Shown: positions 56,843-64,000 of the stretch, one piece after another
Layout: every line of letters starts with the position of its first letter
How positions within the stretch are numbered: the stretch's first letter is position 1
Origin: Cyclobacterium marinum DSM 745
GTDB lineage: Bacteria > Bacteroidota > Bacteroidia > Cytophagales > Cyclobacteriaceae
DNA length: 64,000 bases
Assembly: GCF_000222485.1 (NCBI RefSeq)
Contig: NC_015914.1
Location: 1,736,001 to 1,800,000 of the forward strand
Direction: 5' to 3'
Translations under genes and position numbers: made by a program
Notes under the pieces: generated by a model
What the model was told of the DNA's origin: nothing
The model's input: the letters and a program-made list of their open reading frames with translations, nothing else
Databases searched by the model: none

Positions 56843-57421
56843 ATGAAAATCTGCTTTGCGACAAATAATTCGAAAAAATTAAAGGAAGTAAGGGCTGCTT
56901 TGGGGGAAGAATTCGAGATTGTCTCTCTCAAGGAAATCGGGTGTAATGAGGAATTACCTGAAACCGGTGACAAGCTAGAAGACAATGCTTTTCAAAAAGC
57001 CCGTTACGTCAAAACCCATTATGGGGTAGACTGCTTCGCAGATGATACCGGTCTGGAAGTAGAGGCTCTAGATGGTGCCCCGGGTGTTTTTTCCGGCAGA
57101 TATGCAGGAGAACCAAGAAGCGATGAGCGAAATGTCGATCTTTTATTAGAAAATATGCGAGGCAAGGAAGAGCGAAATGCAGCTTTTAGAACCATTATTG
57201 CTTTGATAATCGGTGAAAATGAGTGGGCATTTGAAGGGAAGGCAGAAGGAGAATTGCTTGACAAACGATCCGGAGAAGGTGGTTTTGGGTATGACCCTAT
57301 CTTTAGGCCCCTGGGTTATAAAAAAACCTTTGCGGAATTAAGCATGGAGGAAAAAAACACCATCAGCCACAGAGGAAAGGCAGTAAAGCTGCTGGCCTCT
57401 TTTCTAAAAGAGAAAGCTTAG
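56843..57421 (+). CDS. rdgB: Non-canonical purine NTP pyrophosphatase RdgB/HAM1
   Basis: Hydrolyses ITP, dITP and XTP to monophosphates, keeping damaged purines out of DNA and RNA; cytosolic, 192 residues. Seen: FATNNSKKLKEV (phosphate loop), FADDTGLEVEALDGAPGVFS (metal and base binding), SGRYAGE, and the C-terminal GFGYDPIF and SHRGKAV blocks. Full length. The uridine kinase gene starts about 40 bases downstream. Confidence 0.95.
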   Translation: MKICFATNNSKKLKEVRAALGEEFEIVSLKEIGCNEELPETGDKLEDNAFQKARYVKTHYGVDCFADDTGLEVEALDGAPGVFSGRYAGEPRSDERNVDLLLENMRGKEERNAAFRTIIALIIGENEWAFEGKAEGELLDKRSGEGGFGYDPIFRPLGYKKTFAELSMEEKNTISHRGKAVKLLASFLKEKA

Positions 57422-57461
57422 GAGCTGCTTGACATTGTTAGACCCACCTAATTACCGATTT

Positions 57462-58091
57462 ATGACCAAACCATTCATCATAGGAATCACCGGAGGAAGT
57501 GCTTCAGGAAAAACCCACTTTTTAGACAAGCTTTTGCATTCTTTTGAGCCGGGTCAAGTTTGCTTGATCTCTCAAGACAACTATTATAAACCCAGGCATC
57601 AACAGCCGATGGATGATCGGGGTATTCATAATTTCGACACCCCCAATTCCATTGATTTCGAGCAATATGCAGATGATATTCGAAAAATTCAGGAAGGCCA
57701 TACCATAAACCGGCAGGAATACACCTTTAACAATCCCAATAAGAAGCCAAAAACGCTAACCTTTTCTCCTGCACCTGTGGTGGTAGTTGAAGGGATTTTT
57801 GTGCTATATTACCCTGAGTTGGCAAATTTATTGGATCTAAAGGTCTATATAGACGCCAAAGATCATATCAAACTAAAAAGAAGAATTGTAAGAGATAAAG
57901 TAGAACGAGGGTATGACCTCGACGATGTACTGTATCGCTATGAGCGACATGTCATGCCTACTTACGAAAAGTACATCGCCCCCTTCAAACAAGATGCAGA
58001 TCTAATTGTTCCCAATAACAGTGATTTTGATAAGGCTTTAGATGTAATCAAAACCTTTTTACGATCCAAAATAGGAGACTACAAGTCCTGA
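57462..58091 (+). CDS. udk: Uridine kinase
   Basis: Phosphorylates uridine and cytidine to the monophosphates in pyrimidine salvage; cytosolic, 209 residues from the ATG at 57462 (a TTG eleven codons earlier leaves a non-conserved extension). Seen: Walker A GITGGSASGKT, DNYYKPRHQQPMDD, the nucleoside-binding FDTPNSIDFEQ, VVEGIFVLYYPEL, and the lid RRIVRDKVERGY. Just downstream of rdgB and probably on the same transcript. Confidence 0.92.
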   Translation: MTKPFIIGITGGSASGKTHFLDKLLHSFEPGQVCLISQDNYYKPRHQQPMDDRGIHNFDTPNSIDFEQYADDIRKIQEGHTINRQEYTFNNPNKKPKTLTFSPAPVVVVEGIFVLYYPELANLLDLKVYIDAKDHIKLKRRIVRDKVERGYDLDDVLYRYERHVMPTYEKYIAPFKQDADLIVPNNSDFDKALDVIKTFLRSKIGDYKS

Positions 58092-58239
58092 TTCTTTGCT
58101 TCAATCTCGAATTTTAAGTGTCAAAGTAGACCTGCATTTCTATAACCTCCTTTTAACCAAACATAATCAACTGTATTACAGCGCCTTTCGAAGAAAAAAA
58201 TTAAAAAGGACAGCTTAACAGGAATTGAAAAAACTTTTT

Positions 58240-58247
58240 TATATTTG
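58240..58247 (+). promoter_or_regulatory. Bacteroidota-type -7 box (TATATTTG)
   Basis: Perfect TAnnTTTG match a few bases before the hypothetical small gene at 58254. The -33 region is poor. If active, the message would have a very short leader or start translation at the later ATG at 58284. Confidence 0.45.
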
Positions 58248-58253
58248 CAACCC

Positions 58254-58631
58254 ATGAAACTGAACAGGAAAAATAAAGGATTGATGCGCGAAAGGCTGAC
58301 ATTACTGATTGTAATGCTTTTCTGCGTATTTGTTTCCAGTTCGGAGATTGTTGTCAGCCTTGACAGCCAAGACAAGTCACTCGAAGTCAAATTGGATCTT
58401 TCCTCCACAAACGATGAGAGCCCGGCAGAGGACAACCAAACCTTTATCCATTCGAATATTGATGCAGTTGTGCCTTTCGTACTGTATGCATTTGATTTCA
58501 TTTACCATTTTATTTATGAAATCATTGTCGCAGCGCTGCCCCAAACCAATTTCATATTAGGTACTGACCTCGAATACAATCAATTATTCAAAATACTTTT
58601 TGAACAGATTATTTCTGTCAATGCCCCCTGA
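58254..58631 (+). CDS. Hypothetical small exported or membrane protein
   Basis: 125 residues, family not recognised. One N-terminal hydrophobic helix (RLTLLIVMLFCVFVSSS) after a basic start, then an acidic segment (LDLSSTNDESPAEDNQ) and a second hydrophobic region near the C-terminus (VVPFVLYAFDFIYHFIYEIIV). Start uncertain: ATG at 58254 or 58284. It lies 110 bases before secDF on the same strand and could share its transcript. Nothing ties it to secretion beyond position. Confidence 0.55.
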   Translation: MKLNRKNKGLMRERLTLLIVMLFCVFVSSSEIVVSLDSQDKSLEVKLDLSSTNDESPAEDNQTFIHSNIDAVVPFVLYAFDFIYHFIYEIIVAALPQTNFILGTDLEYNQLFKILFEQIISVNAP

Positions 58632-58740
58632 GTAAGCCCCTGCTCACTACTTTCATTTGTTACCAAAATTGAATCATGGGTTCAAATGAAAAATTCTACA
58701 ACTGAAATCAAATACAACATTAAATAGTTAATCAACAATC

Positions 58741-61698
58741 ATGAAAAACAAAGGGATAATCGTTTTTTTTACGGTGGTCATTACAGCCCTATGTCTGTAT
58801 TATTTATCATTTACATTGGTATCAAACAATGTACATGAGAAAGCCACTACTTATGCAACTGATGCCTCAGGCAACGTAGATTTTGACAAGAGACAAACCT
58901 ACCTTGACTCTGTTTGGAGAGAGCCTGTATATAATTTTCTAGGCATCCCATTTACCTACCAAGAAGTAAAAAACACTGAACTGGGCTTAGGATTGGACCT
59001 TCAGGGTGGTATGCATGTTACATTGGAGGTATCTCCGGTGGAAATTGTAAAAGGACTAGCAGGAGGCAGCAAGGATCAGGTCTTCAACGAAGCCGTGGAA
59101 GAAGCAAAAGAGCGTTCTAAGACGGTTAATGATAAATTTGTAAACATTTTTTATCAAGCATGGCAAGAAAAAGCAGGCGACAAAGCCCTGAATACAATTT
59201 TTGCTACTGCAGCCAATAGAGGTAGAATTTCCTTAGAAACTTCCGATGCCGAAATTTTAAGCATCATTGATACTGAAGTAGAAAATGCCATCGACCGATC
59301 TTTCAATATCCTAAGAACTAGAATTGATCGCTTTGGAACTTCTCAGCCAAACATCCAAAGAATTCAGAACACAGGTAGAATTCAAATAGAACTTCCTGGT
59401 GTGGACAATGCAGAAAGAGTAAGAAACCTTCTTCAAGGTGTGGCCAAATTACAATTCTGGCAAGTCGCCGAAATCGATGAGTTTGGTGATGCCCTACAAC
59501 AAGTAAATGCATTCCTTGTGGAGGAAGCCAAAAACCAAAAGGCATCAAGCCCCGCTGCGGAAACAACGACTTCTTCAGATACTACTGATTTGGAAAGCGA
59601 CCTTGCCAAGCAACTGGCTGAAGGCGCCACAGATGCCGATTCATTAGGGACTGAAGCCTCTCCAATTTTTGCATTGTTGAAAGCAAATTATGGGCTTGTT
59701 TATGAATTAAGAGATACCATTGCCATCAACAGGGTTTTAAATAGAGAAGATGTAAAAGCCTTGTTACCAAGAGACGTGAAGTTTATGTGGTCTGTTAAGC
59801 CTCAGGTGCAAGACGGAATGGACTTGCTGGAATTGCATGCCATCAAAGCCCCTCGTGGAACAGATCAAGCTCCTTTAGAAGGAGACGTTATTACAGATGC
59901 CAGACAATCATTGGATCAAACTTCAAGACCTGCTGTAAGTATGCAAATGAATGCTGAAGGAGCAAGGAGATGGAGAAAATTGACGGCTGAAAATATAGGT
60001 AAAAGAATTGCAGTTGTGTTAGATAATTATGTTTACACTGCACCTACAGTACAGGGAGAAATTCCTTCAGGACAATCTGAAATTACCGGGAATTTTACTA
60101 TGGAAGAAGCCAAGGATTTGGCCAATATATTGAAATCCGGTACGTTGCCTGCTCCTACAAATATTGTGGAAGAAGCCATTGTAGGACCTACTTTGGGTGT
60201 TGAAGCTAGAAATCAAGGCATCAACTCAATGGTTGCAGGTCTTGTATTGGTAGTTTTATTTATGATCGCATATTATTCTAAAGGCGGTTTTGTTGCCATC
60301 GCAGCTTTATTGTTCAATATATTCTTTATTCTTGGTATCCTTGCTCAGTTAGGAGCAGCCTTAACCCTACCGGGTATTGCCGGTATTGTTCTTACCATTG
60401 GTATGTCCATTGATGCCAACGTGCTTATTTTCGAAAGAATTAAAGAAGAGCTGAAAAATGGGGCCGGCATTTTGCAGGCAATTAGCAGTGGTTATGACAA
60501 AGCATTCAGTGCCATTCTGGATTCAAACGTAACCACCTTCCTTACAGGTGCCATACTTTATGCATTGGGTCAAGGTCCGGTTAAAGGGTTTGCGATTGTA
60601 TTGATGATAGGTATCGCCTCATCATTCTTCTCTGCTGTGTTTATCACCAGAGTGATTGTTTATTGGATGAGTAAAAAAGGCGAGAAGAGCAATATTTCTT
60701 TCGCCACGCCATTTGCTAAAAACTTATTCAGTGACCTTAATATAGACTTTTTAGGAAAGCGTAAGGTAGCTTATTTGATCTCTACAGGTATTATTGTAAT
60801 TGGGATGATTCTGGCCTTAACCTCAGGTATCAAATTTGGTGTTGATTTCACAGGTGGTAGATATTATGTCGTTGAATTTAGCGAATCGGTTCCTGCTTCT
60901 GAATTAAAAGTAGGACTAGATAGTGAATTTGATGGTGCTGTAGAAGTCAAAACCTACGGTGCAAACAATGTACTAAAAGTAACCACTTCCTATTTGGTAA
61001 ACGAAGACAATGATGAAGCCAACAGAGAAGTTGAAGACAAGGTTAGGAACGGAATAGCTGCAGTAACCGGATTTAGTTACCTGGAAGATGCCACCAAACT
61101 TTCCGGCAATGATTTCTCAATCACCGGGTCAAATAAGGTAGGTGCAACAGTGGCAGATGATATCAAAAACTCCTCTTTAGAGGCGATGTTCTTTTCCCTT
61201 ATAGCCATTTTCCTTTATATCTTATTGAGGTTTAGAAAATGGCAATTCTCACTTGCTTCAATTATTGCTTTGATTCATGATACCTTTTTCGTTATTGCCG
61301 CATTCGCAATTGCAAGTGCTTTTGGGGCAACTTTCGAAATCGACCAAGTATTCATTGCCGCCGTGTTGACAGTAATTGGTTATTCGATAAATGATACTGT
61401 AATTGTGTTTGATAGGATAAGGGAGAATATTGCTAATCGAGGTACAAGTAAAATTGTCAAGATGTTCAATGATGCAATTAACCAAACCATGGCCAGAACC
61501 CTTATAACATCAGCAACTACATTAATTGTTGTACTTGTCTTGTTGATATTTGGTGGAGAAGTGTTAAGAGGATTCTCTTTCGCCTTGTTGATAGGTGTAT
61601 TGGTAGGTACCTACTCTTCCATTTATATCGCCACTCCGGTGGTTGTGGATTTAATGAAAAAAGAGATTGAAAGTGAAAGTGAAGTTCCGGTGAAATAA
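58741..61698 (+). CDS. secDF: Fused protein-export protein SecDF
   Basis: 985-residue fusion of SecD and SecF, the inner-membrane pair that uses the proton gradient to pull proteins through SecYEG. SecD part: anchor helix, LGLDLQGGMHVTLEV (D1), a large periplasmic P1 domain with Ser/Thr-rich insertion about 255-300, then SMQMNAEGARRWRKLT and five helices (IGMSIDANVLIFERIKEEL). SecF part from about 675: GIKFGVDFTGGRYYVVEF, VIGYSINDTVIVFDRIREN. Fusion of both halves is usual in Bacteroidota. A perfect terminator follows. Confidence 0.95.
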   Translation: MKNKGIIVFFTVVITALCLYYLSFTLVSNNVHEKATTYATDASGNVDFDKRQTYLDSVWREPVYNFLGIPFTYQEVKNTELGLGLDLQGGMHVTLEVSPVEIVKGLAGGSKDQVFNEAVEEAKERSKTVNDKFVNIFYQAWQEKAGDKALNTIFATAANRGRISLETSDAEILSIIDTEVENAIDRSFNILRTRIDRFGTSQPNIQRIQNTGRIQIELPGVDNAERVRNLLQGVAKLQFWQVAEIDEFGDALQQVNAFLVEEAKNQKASSPAAETTTSSDTTDLESDLAKQLAEGATDADSLGTEASPIFALLKANYGLVYELRDTIAINRVLNREDVKALLPRDVKFMWSVKPQVQDGMDLLELHAIKAPRGTDQAPLEGDVITDARQSLDQTSRPAVSMQMNAEGARRWRKLTAENIGKRIAVVLDNYVYTAPTVQGEIPSGQSEITGNFTMEEAKDLANILKSGTLPAPTNIVEEAIVGPTLGVEARNQGINSMVAGLVLVVLFMIAYYSKGGFVAIAALLFNIFFILGILAQLGAALTLPGIAGIVLTIGMSIDANVLIFERIKEELKNGAGILQAISSGYDKAFSAILDSNVTTFLTGAILYALGQGPVKGFAIVLMIGIASSFFSAVFITRVIVYWMSKKGEKSNISFATPFAKNLFSDLNIDFLGKRKVAYLISTGIIVIGMILALTSGIKFGVDFTGGRYYVVEFSESVPASELKVGLDSEFDGAVEVKTYGANNVLKVTTSYLVNEDNDEANREVEDKVRNGIAAVTGFSYLEDATKLSGNDFSITGSNKVGATVADDIKNSSLEAMFFSLIAIFLYILLRFRKWQFSLASIIALIHDTFFVIAAFAIASAFGATFEIDQVFIAAVLTVIGYSINDTVIVFDRIRENIANRGTSKIVKMFNDAINQTMARTLITSATTLIVVLVLLIFGGEVLRGFSFALLIGVLVGTYSSIYIATPVVVDLMKKEIESESEVPVK

Positions 61699-61723
61699 AC
61701 CGAATACCCCACTTTTTTTACAC

Positions 61724-61760
61724 AAAAGAGCCATTCTTTAAGTAGAATGGCTCTTTTTCT
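61724..61760 (+). terminator. Rho-independent terminator after secDF
   Basis: Perfect 11-bp stem AGAGCCATTCT / AGAATGGCTCT, six-base loop, T run. Confidence 0.9.
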
Positions 61761-61844
61761 TTATAAATGCAGATTAAATACCCTGAACACGGTATTGATT
61801 GAAGTTTTAGTTATTGATACCTTGCATATATATCATGTTGTCTT

Positions 61845-62516
61845 ATGCAAATGTCATTCTATTCCATCGCATTAATTCTTGGGATTCTATTTGCCACACT
61901 TTATTTGTTTTTGGGCTTCCATCCTAAAGAATATAGAAAGATAAACTTTCTGGTATTATTTATTCTATTTACAGAATTACTTTCCGTAATCATATGGTCC
62001 AATTCCAATAAAGGCGGTAATGAAAACCTCTTGTTATACAATCTGTTATATGTATATGTAAGGCCTACAGCCATGTTGGTGCTGTTTAGCCAGCTACCCT
62101 TCAGTTGTCAACTTCAAAAAACAGTATTCCCCACCATCCTGGGCTTCTTGCTAGTAGGGGGGGTAATCAGCACCTTTCTCCAACCCCTAAACGGAGCCAT
62201 ACAATCATATAGCTACTTACTGGGGCATGCATTGGTGCTTGCCTACAGTGTGATATTTTTTAAAGACATATTGAAGCAAAGCAAGTTTAGAGACATCAAT
62301 CTGTTGTCATTGCCTTATTTTTGGATGGCCTCCCTGATTTTATTTTCCTACGGAGAAAGATACATATTCTTTATTTTGACCTATTATTACCCTTCTATAG
62401 GTGATTATAGCATGGGGCATGTTTTTATATGGGTTCAATTCTTGGCGGGTTTAATGTACTTATCATTAGGGCTTTCCTTTTTCGCACCCAGGGTTTTCAA
62501 TAGATACTATACCTAA
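61845..62516 (+). CDS. Hypothetical seven-TM membrane protein
   Basis: 223 residues, seven hydrophobic segments with short loops (start MQMSFYSIALILGILF; LLGHALVLAYSVIFF in the middle), ends in a short polar tail. No conserved motif recognised. The layout is reminiscent of 7TM sensor modules seen in Bacteroidota without their usual kinase. Lies between secDF and metK. Confidence 0.6.
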   Translation: MQMSFYSIALILGILFATLYLFLGFHPKEYRKINFLVLFILFTELLSVIIWSNSNKGGNENLLLYNLLYVYVRPTAMLVLFSQLPFSCQLQKTVFPTILGFLLVGGVISTFLQPLNGAIQSYSYLLGHALVLAYSVIFFKDILKQSKFRDINLLSLPYFWMASLILFSYGERYIFFILTYYYPSIGDYSMGHVFIWVQFLAGLMYLSLGLSFFAPRVFNRYYT

Positions 62517-62597
62517 TAAATGGCGGCTTTTGAAAATATAGTTTTTAATTTATAACCTTTAAATGTAAATTTAAACTTTAATCAAAAAACGCATTGT

Positions 62598-63851
62598 ATG
62601 TCCTATCTATTCACTTCGGAATCTGTCTCCGAAGGTCATCCAGATAAAATATCTGATCAAATATCAGATGCAATTATTGATAATTTTCTGGCTTTCGATC
62701 CAAATGCTAAAGTAGCCTGTGAAACCCTTGTTACCACAGGTCAGGTAATTCTTGCAGGAGAGGTCAATTCATCTACTTATCTAGATGTGCAAAAAATTGC
62801 CAGAGATGTCATCAACAGGGTGGGATACACTAAAAGTGAGTACATGTTTGATGGCAGCTCCTGTGGTGTTCTTTCCGCCATTCATGAGCAATCTCCTGAT
62901 ATTAACCAAGGTGTAGACAGGAGTGAACCTGAGGAACAAGGTGCAGGAGACCAAGGGATGATGTTTGGCTATGCGACCAAGGAAACCAGCAATTTTATCC
63001 CCCTGGGACTTGACTTATCTCATAGGTTATTGAAGGAACTGGCAGCATTGAGAAGAGAAAATGACCAAATCACTTATCTGCGTCCCGATTCTAAAGCTCA
63101 AGTGACCATCCAATACAGCGATGACAATACCCCGGAAAAAATTGTTGCCATTGTAGTATCCACACAACATGACGAATTTGATGAGGAGCAGGACATGCTC
63201 GAGAAAATCAAAAAAGACATTGTAGAAATATTGATCCCGAGGGTAAAAGCTCAACTTCCGGAAAACATCCAAAATCTCTTTAATGATGACATCCTTTACC
63301 ATATCAATCCTACAGGTAAATTTGTAATTGGAGGCCCTCATGGAGATACTGGACTAACAGGAAGAAAAATCATTGTAGATACTTACGGAGGAAAAGGAGC
63401 CCATGGAGGAGGTGCTTTTTCCGGCAAAGATCCTTCAAAAGTTGACAGATCTGCAGCCTATGCCACTCGACATATTGCAAAAAATTTGGTGGCCGCAGGC
63501 ATTTCCGATGAAGTATTGGTACAAGTTTCTTATGCCATTGGCGTAGCCAAGCCTATGGGACTCTATGTCAACACCTATGGAACAGCCAATGTAGATTTAA
63601 CCGATGGGGAAATTGCCAAAAAAATAGAGAAATTATTCGATATGAGGCCTTATGCCATCGAGAACAGGCTGAAATTGAGAAACCCTATCTATGAAGAAAC
63701 AGCAGCTTACGGACATATGGGAAGAGAAAATGAAGTGATAACCAAGACGTTTATAGCTCCTGATAAAGCTTCTATAACTTTAGATGTGGAACTATTTACT
63801 TGGGAAAAACTAGATTATATTGACCAAATTAAAAAAGAATTTGGTCTGTAA
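62598..63851 (+). CDS. metK: S-adenosylmethionine synthetase
   Basis: Makes S-adenosylmethionine from methionine and ATP; cytosolic tetramer, 417 residues. Seen: [18 protein letters not shown] (His14, Asp16 metal and ATP), the loop [32 protein letters not shown] and the lysine-rich [19 protein letters not shown]. Full length. Preceded by an 81-base gap without riboswitch features that I can see; followed by a terminator. Confidence 0.97.
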   Translation: MSYLFTSESVSEGHPDKISDQISDAIIDNFLAFDPNAKVACETLVTTGQVILAGEVNSSTYLDVQKIARDVINRVGYTKSEYMFDGSSCGVLSAIHEQSPDINQGVDRSEPEEQGAGDQGMMFGYATKETSNFIPLGLDLSHRLLKELAALRRENDQITYLRPDSKAQVTIQYSDDNTPEKIVAIVVSTQHDEFDEEQDMLEKIKKDIVEILIPRVKAQLPENIQNLFNDDILYHINPTGKFVIGGPHGDTGLTGRKIIVDTYGGKGAHGGGAFSGKDPSKVDRSAAYATRHIAKNLVAAGISDEVLVQVSYAIGVAKPMGLYVNTYGTANVDLTDGEIAKKIEKLFDMRPYAIENRLKLRNPIYEETAAYGHMGRENEVITKTFIAPDKASITLDVELFTWEKLDYIDQIKKEFGL

Positions 63852-63872
63852 ACCATTGTTTCAATAGGATTT

Positions 63873-63903
63873 AAAAAGGCAGCCTCACAGCTGCTTTTTT
63901 TTT
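63873..63903 (+). terminator. Rho-independent terminator after metK
   Basis: GGCAGC / GCTGC stem with loop CTCACA-like and a run of about nine T, about 20 bases after the stop. Confidence 0.85.
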
Positions 63904-64000
63904 GCCCCTTTATGCATAAATCCTCCCTTATTGGTGTATATCTTCAAAATTATTACCGTGCATCTAAGAGGATTTTTTTGTGATTGGTTTAATCTTTTCA

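Noticed and set aside
62517..62597. Possible SAM riboswitch ahead of metK
   Set aside because: The gap is only 81 bases, AT-rich, and shows no conserved stem structure or GC-rich aptamer core.
1..64000. CRISPR arrays, tRNA and rRNA genes
   Set aside because: No regularly spaced repeats and no cloverleaf or rRNA-like sequence were found by eye; a tRNA scan would settle the second point.

Overview
The window looks like a chromosome segment of a Bacteroidota bacterium, most likely a Cytophagales / Cyclobacteriaceae-type marine or soil organism. Supporting signs are a gliding-motility lipoprotein (GldD), a fused SecDF, a long type-2-like isoleucyl-tRNA synthetase, TonB receptors with a carboxypeptidase-regulatory-like N-terminus, DUF4625 and DUF4382 lipoproteins, and promoters of the TAnnTTTG class. 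Taxonomy is inferred from gene families only.

Region 1 (1-22.8 kb) is core-like. A minus-strand group holds a TonB-dependent receptor, a nitroreductase and gldD (cut by the window edge). Opposite it lies a two-gene periplasmic sugar-type dehydrogenase (Tat-exported small subunit plus GMC flavoprotein). Then come ileS-lspA, a dGTPase and a complete tripartite RND efflux operon (adaptor, AcrB-like pump, outer-membrane factor), all on the minus strand. On the plus strand follow a CBM9-like protein, a DUF4382 lipoprotein, ribD and a free methionine-R-sulfoxide reductase. Two inverted copies of a three-hairpin intergenic repeat (6.2 kb and 11.6 kb) have compensatory stem changes.

Region 2 (22.8-46.3 kb) is accessory, AT-rich and full of relics. 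It carries a P-loop ATPase with zinc ribbon and winged helix, a Fic AMP-transferase with a duplicated 5' region, an SGNH hydrolase, a GAF histidine kinase, a DUF4625 lipoprotein, and the most notable gene: a 726-residue fusion of a LivJ-type periplasmic binding protein to a pentameric ligand-gated ion channel subunit. From 35.4 to 43.2 kb, single genes or relics (four-TM protein, HigBA relic, AtoE with an in-frame amber codon, Crp/DUF1569/membrane protein, frameshifted OmpH) alternate with related repeat modules derived from IS91-like, IS66 and possibly group II intron sequences. After them comes an acyltransferase / ATP-grasp pair and a truncated SDR.

Region 3 (46.4-54.1 kb) is a heavy-metal-type efflux locus: OmpR-type response regulator, histidine kinase, then CzcC-, CzcB- and CzcA-like genes. 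A TTAAGG direct repeat of 11-bp period lies in front of the efflux genes and is a good candidate operator for the regulator.

Region 4 (54.6-64 kb) returns to core genes: GNAT acetyltransferase, DHFR-like reductase, LOG-family hydrolase, rdgB, uridine kinase, secDF, a seven-TM protein and metK, several with clear terminators.
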